Shown here piece after piece: positions 5,326 to 11,233 of a stretch of DNA of 11,233 bases. The stretch is from positions 1 through 11,233 of the forward strand of contig CAMVHY010000016.1 in the NCBI GenBank assembly GCA_947167415.1, in the 5' to 3' direction. The stretch's first letter is position 1, and each line of letters opens with the position of its first letter. This stretch comes from an uncultured Clostridia bacterium. Its GTDB lineage: Bacteria; Bacillota; Clostridia; Lachnospirales; CAMVHY01. The notes beneath the pieces were generated by a model. That model ran no database searches, had not been told where the DNA came from, and saw only the letters and a list, made by a program, of their open reading frames with translations. The translations under genes and the position numbers were made by a program.

Positions 5326-6519
5326 GTGATTAATATTTTTTATATTATTTCGTTTCAAGAACAAATATTTTCGTTTTATCATGACGGTGAAAATATAATC
5401 CAAGAAAAAATTTTTCCTGTGAACAATAAAAAAACACCGCCAAAAATTATAATTGGCGATGCTAAAAAAAATTTTTCCATCGACATAATTAATAATCAAA
5501 TTTATTTATTTACACAAAAAAAATCCAGTGAGCTATTTTTATGTCTTTATAAAAATAATTCTTGGCAACAAAAAAATATTTTAAAACAAAAATTTAATTA
5601 CGAGCTCAAAATTTATCCGCTCATACAAAAAACAAATTCACATCAAAATTTTTTTTTACTCTATAATATTCCGTCGTCCGAAAAAAATAATTTTTATATT
5701 ACATTAAGCAAGTTACAAAATAACCGCTGGCAAGTTTTAAATCAAATCGACAAATTTTACGACATAAAAAATTTTTTTATACAAAAATTAAATTCTCATC
5801 ACGCATTAATTTTTTACAAAACAAAATCAAATTCCGGTGAAATAAATCTTGGCTACCGTGAAATAAATTCCGAACTTCAAACAGATTTTTATAATATTTA
5901 TTCTAACTTTCAAGATATCTCCGATTTAAATTTTTTAACGACAGATAATTCAATACATGCTTTATTTATCAATCAAAACTTTTTTACTAGACAATTAATT
6001 TATAAACGCAAACAAGATAAATTTTTTTCCAAACCAATAATTTTATTTCAAGATCCAAACATAAATAATCCTTTGCTTTTAATCATAAAAAATAATTTAT
6101 ATGCGCTTTGGACAATTAACGACAAAATTTATTTTTGCATGTCAAATAACAACGGATTTATTTTTGACACGCCTAAAATTTACAGCTCGAATAATTTTAA
6201 TATTACAAAAGCAATTTATTTAAGCGATCAAAATCAAAATCAAAAAAGTTTTTTCTGTCGTGAGCTTTATGTAAACAAAAATTGTCCTGCCGAAATAAAA
6301 TTTTTGCCTGATTTAACAGACGATTTTTTTCAGACAAAAAATTTTCCCCATGAATCTCAAGAAACAGATCAAATTCAAATTAATAAATTAAAAAACCGAT
6401 TAAATCTAAAAAATAAACAGCTCGAAATAAAAAACAAACAAATTTTAGACTTAACTAATCTACTCAAAAATAAAAATCAGGAAATTATATCTTTGCTTAA
6501 TAAAAAAAATCAGACTTAA
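5326..6519 (+). CDS. Unknown protein with propeller-like repeats and a C-terminal coiled coil
   Basis: The 397-residue product is not recognised. It is very rich in asparagine, lysine, isoleucine and phenylalanine. The body (about 1-335) shows recurring short strand-turn patterns ending in aromatic residues. Examples are IFSFYHDGENI, LCLYKNNSWQQK, LSKLQNNRWQVLN, LYALWTINDKIYFCMSNNNGFIFDTPKIY. This is reminiscent of sialidase/BNR-like beta-propellers, but that is an impression. Residues about 350-397 are charged with regular leucine/isoleucine spacing (LKNRLNLKNKQLEIKNKQI), consistent with a coiled coil. There is no signal peptide. The start is the GTG at 5326; an in-frame stop lies at 5311-5313 and there is no in-frame ATG for over 270 codons. 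Confidence 0.8.
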   Translation: MINIFYIISFQEQIFSFYHDGENIIQEKIFPVNNKKTPPKIIIGDAKKNFSIDIINNQIYLFTQKKSSELFLCLYKNNSWQQKNILKQKFNYELKIYPLIQKTNSHQNFFLLYNIPSSEKNNFYITLSKLQNNRWQVLNQIDKFYDIKNFFIQKLNSHHALIFYKTKSNSGEINLGYREINSELQTDFYNIYSNFQDISDLNFLTTDNSIHALFINQNFFTRQLIYKRKQDKFFSKPIILFQDPNINNPLLLIIKNNLYALWTINDKIYFCMSNNNGFIFDTPKIYSSNNFNITKAIYLSDQNQNQKSFFCRELYVNKNCPAEIKFLPDLTDDFFQTKNFPHESQETDQIQINKLKNRLNLKNKQLEIKNKQILDLTNLLKNKNQEIISLLNKKNQT

Positions 6520-6622
6520 ATAAAAAAATATTTTCGCGTAACAAAATAAAATTTTAAGCCAAAAAAAATTGGTATATCTAAAATAAACTGAGCATAAATT
6601 TTTTTAGTTCCAAAAAAAAATC

Positions 6623-6651
6623 TTGAAAGCAAAAAATTAATTTATTATAAT
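6623..6651 (+). promoter_or_regulatory. Promoter of groES-groEL
   Basis: TTGAAA (6623-6628), a 17-base spacer and a perfect TATAAT (6646-6651) make a near-consensus vegetative promoter. Transcription would begin near 6658, giving a leader of about 60 bases before the groES ATG. Confidence 0.85.
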
Positions 6652-6657
6652 CCACGT

Positions 6658-6691
6658 TGTGCTTGTCAATTTTTTTTTATGTTCAAGCGCA
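6658..6691. promoter_or_regulatory. Imperfect inverted repeat in the groES leader
   Basis: TGTGCTTG (6658-6665) and CAAGCGCA (6684-6691) form an inverted repeat with 7 of 8 pairs matching across 18 bases, right at the predicted transcription start. It occupies the place where CIRCE (TTAGCACTC-N9-GAGTGCTAA) would be expected for HrcA control, but the sequence does not match CIRCE. It may be a different heat-shock operator or a leader hairpin. Confidence 0.4.
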
Positions 6692-6716
6692 GAAAAAATT
6701 AGGAGGAATTATTTTT

Positions 6717-8665
<1,949 letters not shown>

Positions 8666-8692
8666 GATAAAATTAATTTTGGTTTTATTAAA

Positions 8693-8724
8693 AAAAACTG
8701 TCGAATAAAATCGGCAGTTTTTTT
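8693..8724 (+). terminator. Rho-independent terminator of groES-groEL
   Basis: AAAAACTGTCGA (8693-8704) pairs with TCGGCAGTTTTT (8711-8722) over 12 base pairs with a single G-U, around a 6-base loop, followed by T residues. It lies 28 bases after the groEL stop. Confidence 0.9.
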
Positions 8725-8868
8725 GTTGATTAAAATAAAGTTATCAGTTAAGTTGGTTTTTAAATAAAATTATTTTGGGTTAAATTTTGCTTTTATATCT
8801 GTTGCATATAAATTTTTTATAACATCGAAAAATAATTGCCAAATATTATTTTTTTTGTTAAAATAAAA

Positions 8869-8903
8869 TTGTATTCGGATATATAAATTTTGTTCGAATA
8901 CAA
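8869..8903. promoter_or_regulatory. Inverted operator half-sites upstream of the large repeat protein
   Basis: TTGTATTCG (8869-8877) and CGAATACAA (8895-8903) form a perfect 9-bp inverted repeat separated by 17 bases. The half-site TGTATTCG differs by one base from TGTGTTCG in the palindromes at 3104-3117 and 4044-4057. A -35-like TTGTTA (8855-8860) and a TATATA-rich -10 region (about 8878-8886) place the repeat around the promoter core and start point. The right half also forms an imperfect contiguous palindrome, TTTTGTTCGAATACAAAA. Confidence 0.6.
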
Positions 8904-8929
8904 AAATTTTAATGGAGGAGAATTTTTTT

Positions 8930-11233
8930 ATGTCACAAATTACAATAAGTTCAATGGAAGATGTACGTCAAAATCCCAAAATTTTGGCTGATAAATTGAG
9001 CAAAACATTGGACAAAGAGAACGAGGTTTTAGAAGAATACTTTTCATATTTGCAAAATAATAATGCGAGATTTGATGATTATTTGACAATGTTAGGGGAA
9101 TTTATTGTTCCACAGCTTAACGAAAAATATGAAGGAAACGAAAAAAAATATGGTTCGAAAGGTAAATGGAGTAATTATCAGAATGGGTTATTGCTTTTGT
9201 TTTTAGGTGTTGATGATTATGTTCGGGAAAATTATTTACTCGGGAGTTCAGATTTACGGAAAGAATATGCTAAATTTATGGACAAGGTTGACTCAGAAAT
9301 TAAAAATCAACTTGACAAAACGAGATTTGGTTGTGCGAAATATATGCTTAACAAATTGAATACGGAGCCGGATGGTCGTAAAGAAGTTTTAAAAGAATAC
9401 TTTTCATATTTGCAAAGTAATGGCGCGAGATTTGATGGTTATTTGACAATGTTAGGGGAATTTAGTGTTCCACAGCTTAATGAAAAATATGAAGGAAACG
9501 AAAAAAAATATGACTCAGAAGAAAAATATGAAAAGTATCAAAAAGAGCTGTTTGACGTACTTGTAGAAGTAAATGATTTTCTGTGGAAAAATTATTTGTT
9601 TTTGGATAGGGAATTGCGTTGGAAATATGCTGATGATGTAATATCGAAGATTGATGGCGATTGTTTTGAAAGATTTTTATATACAAAAAAACCAAAAAAA
9701 ACGGAGTTAGAAACTCCAGGAGATCGGGAAAAAATAAATGCATATAATAAAGTTTTGGAAAGTTTTTTTTATCGGAATATAAGAAGCCTGATTTTTTCCA
9801 AATTATTGTGCAAAAATTTACGTGAAGCTATTTTAAATGCAGATGATTCAGTCCCCGATGATATTGGTCCGTATTTAAATACGGAATATAACCAGACTTT
9901 TTATTTTAATGAAGCGCCTGTCACTCAAGAAAATATATTCAAATTAAATAATAAGCTTGACTCATTTAAATGGAAAGAAAAGTTAGACAAAGACAATAAA
10001 ATGGCAAGAGAATGCCTTGCTGATATTAAAAAAATTAAAAAAAATAAATGCGAACAGATAAATTTATTTGATGTTTATATTAGTTTTCTTGAAACAGCTG
10101 TTATCCCACAAGTGAATGAATCTGAATATGAAAAAAAATATACTCCGAAAGGATGGCCACTATATAATAGGTTATCTGACAAGAAACAAGCAGAGTTTGA
10201 CGAATTACGAAAAAAAATATATGATAAACATCAAAATCAATTGTTAGATATTCTTGTTGAAACAAATGATTTGATTTGGCAAATACTTGAATCAAATTCA
10301 TTATCAGAATATGAAAAAAATCAATTGTTAGCATGTTATTATAATCTTATTGAAAAAATTGAACCCCGTGCTTGGGAGAGAATTAGTAATTTATTATATA
10401 AAAGAGAAGAAAAAGCTCTTAAATCAAAGAATAAAAAGAAAGTTGCTGAGTATAACCGAATCGTAGAAAATCTTATTTATCGGAATCTGGAGAATGAGAC
10501 TATTTCAGCATCTAATCTCCATTGGATTGGCGTTCCTAATCTCATAAACGAAAAAACTTTTGAAGAATATGCTGACGATTCTATGATTAAAAAATTGCTT
10601 GCTTACGCGGCTATAAAAAAATCAAATGTTGCGAATCTAGGCACTATTAAAATTCGAAAACCCGGTGAGAATCAAAAGATTTGCTTTGAATCAATGTGCG
10701 GTAATTTTACGAGCAATACGCATTGTTCGGCAGCTGATGATATTGCAAGTTTGATTAGAAATAACTCAAACGATATGGATTTCACTTTTAGTACTGTTAA
10801 TAAAGACACGTTAAACTCCAATGATAATCTTAAAAACTTTTTTTCTGAGTTTAGTTCGATTGGTCGTGATTTGGCAAAAAATAATTTTAACGTTGTTCCT
10901 AGTATTCTTAAATTGAAACTCCATAATGGATCAGAACACACAGAATATATATCACACGAAAAAGTTTTTTTCTGTTTGGGGAGTTGGATAATTCCGTTGC
11001 TAGATGAAAAAACAGATTTTAATACGGTGTATAAAATATTCAGTAAAAGGTTGGATCATTTATGCAATTTTTCAGGAATTTCAATAAGTCGTAGAGACAA
11101 AGATAAGTTAATAATTCAGACGCTTGTTTATGCGACAGGTAGTTTGTCATTAGCAGATTATAATGAAAAGTCAGTTTATAGAACTCTTATGATGATTACT
11201 GGAGAGGAAAAATTTGTTGAAGGTCATAAATTT
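8930..11233 (+). CDS. Large repeat-containing orphan protein (768 codons, runs past the window end)
   Basis: The frame is open without a stop from the ATG to the end of the window. TGGAGGAG gives a strong ribosome site about 9 bases upstream. I do not recognise the product. It is charged, lysine/glutamate/asparagine-rich and looks mostly helical, with no signal peptide or membrane segments. Three related units are visible at about 32-128, 152-250 and 376-488. Each has an F/Y-rich start, then VPQLNE or IPQVNE, EKKY, and a helix like LVEVNDFLW / LVETNDLIW. Units 2 and 3 are each followed by a second shared segment (AYNKVLESFFYRNI at 271-284; EYNRIVENLIYRNL at 507-520). Residues after about 530 are unique, with several cysteines. 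The half-sites before it link it to the orphan genes on the other strand. Confidence 0.8.
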   Translation, partial: MSQITISSMEDVRQNPKILADKLSKTLDKENEVLEEYFSYLQNNNARFDDYLTMLGEFIVPQLNEKYEGNEKKYGSKGKWSNYQNGLLLLFLGVDDYVRENYLLGSSDLRKEYAKFMDKVDSEIKNQLDKTRFGCAKYMLNKLNTEPDGRKEVLKEYFSYLQSNGARFDGYLTMLGEFSVPQLNEKYEGNEKKYDSEEKYEKYQKELFDVLVEVNDFLWKNYLFLDRELRWKYADDVISKIDGDCFERFLYTKKPKKTELETPGDREKINAYNKVLESFFYRNIRSLIFSKLLCKNLREAILNADDSVPDDIGPYLNTEYNQTFYFNEAPVTQENIFKLNNKLDSFKWKEKLDKDNKMARECLADIKKIKKNKCEQINLFDVYISFLETAVIPQVNESEYEKKYTPKGWPLYNRLSDKKQAEFDELRKKIYDKHQNQLLDILVETNDLIWQILESNSLSEYEKNQLLACYYNLIEKIEPRAWERISNLLYKREEKALKSKNKKKVAEYNRIVENLIYRNLENETISASNLHWIGVPNLINEKTFEEYADDSMIKKLLAYAAIKKSNVANLGTIKIRKPGENQKICFESMCGNFTSNTHCSAADDIASLIRNNSNDMDFTFSTVNKDTLNSNDNLKNFFSEFSSIGRDLAKNNFNVVPSILKLKLHNGSEHTEYISHEKVFFCLGSWIIPLLDEKTDFNTVYKIFSKRLDHLCNFSGISISRRDKDKLIIQTLVYATGSLSLADYNEKSVYRTLMMITGEEKFVEGHKF
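9023..9512 (+). repeat. 360-bp-period internal repeat, near-identical over about 130 bp
   Basis: 9023-9152 and 9383-9512 match at all but about 9 of 130 positions and are exactly 360 bases (120 codons) apart within one reading frame. Similarity drops sharply right after the matched block, although the encoded units remain distantly related. This pattern suggests recent gene conversion or a local duplication inside older repeats. Confidence 0.85.

Noticed and set aside
5284-5499. Minus-strand frame overlapping the start of the 397-codon gene
   Set aside because: It has no ribosome site and no recognisable product, and most of it is antisense to a long open frame.
6657-6716. 20-codon N-terminal extension of groES
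   Set aside because: The AGGAGG site and family N terminus fix the start at 6717, and the extension overlaps the probable transcription start.
6520-6716. CIRCE heat-shock operator before groES
   Set aside because: No TTAGCACTC-N9-GAGTGCTAA or close variant is present; only the unrelated inverted repeat at 6658-6691.
9477-10941. Minus-strand frames inside the large repeat gene
   Set aside because: A 768-codon uninterrupted plus-strand frame with a strong ribosome site covers them; they have no supporting signals.

Overview
The window is strongly AT-rich DNA from a bacterium that most resembles a low-GC Gram-positive lineage (Bacillota, probably Clostridia-like). The evidence is the spore-maturation pair spmA/spmB, the sequences of GroES and GroEL, strong Shine-Dalgarno sites such as AGGAGG, and TTG/GTG starts. 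Decayed insertion sequences and lysine/asparagine-rich orphan genes suggest an eroding or host-associated genome. That is inference, and the species cannot be named from this sequence.

Layout. Everything left of about 5.2 kb reads on the minus strand, and everything right of 5.3 kb reads on the plus strand. From the left edge: the N-terminal part of an IS5-type transposase (29-259); then dapB (365-1117) and tadA (1120-1587), two housekeeping genes two bases apart, transcribed tadA then dapB. A gene-free stretch of about 300 bp with a 17-bp palindrome follows. Next is a frameshifted, 5'-truncated ISAs1-type transposase remnant (about 1889-2635). Then come three small orphan genes (157, 143 and 65 codons) and spmB and spmA (4088-5205). 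The region 5206-5325 is divergent. To its right lie a 397-codon protein of unknown function with a propeller-like look and a coiled-coil tail, then groES-groEL with a clear promoter and terminator. The last gene is a long open frame (8930 to the window end, 768 codons so far) encoding a helical protein with internal repeats.

Connections. dapB makes tetrahydrodipicolinate for lysine and peptidoglycan synthesis; TadA edits tRNA; SpmA/SpmB are paired membrane proteins; GroES/GroEL form the chaperonin. The most interesting signal joins the orphan genes. The 157- and 65-codon genes share a nearly identical upstream cassette of about 63 bp, in which a perfect palindrome TGTGTTCGAACACA sits just after a -10-like box. 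The promoter of the large repeat protein, about 5 kb away on the other strand, carries related half-sites (TGTATTCG / CGAATACA). The 143- and 157-codon proteins are paralogues, and a short segment of them resembles a repeat in the large protein. This looks like a small co-regulated family of undescribed proteins; the function is unknown.

Signs of erosion or rearrangement: the ISAs1 remnant abuts the 3' end of the 157-codon gene, a 20-bp tandem duplication probably truncated the 65-codon gene, and two similar 20-bp terminus-like sequences lie in opposite orientation on either side of dapB-tadA. No tRNA, rRNA or CRISPR array was recognised.
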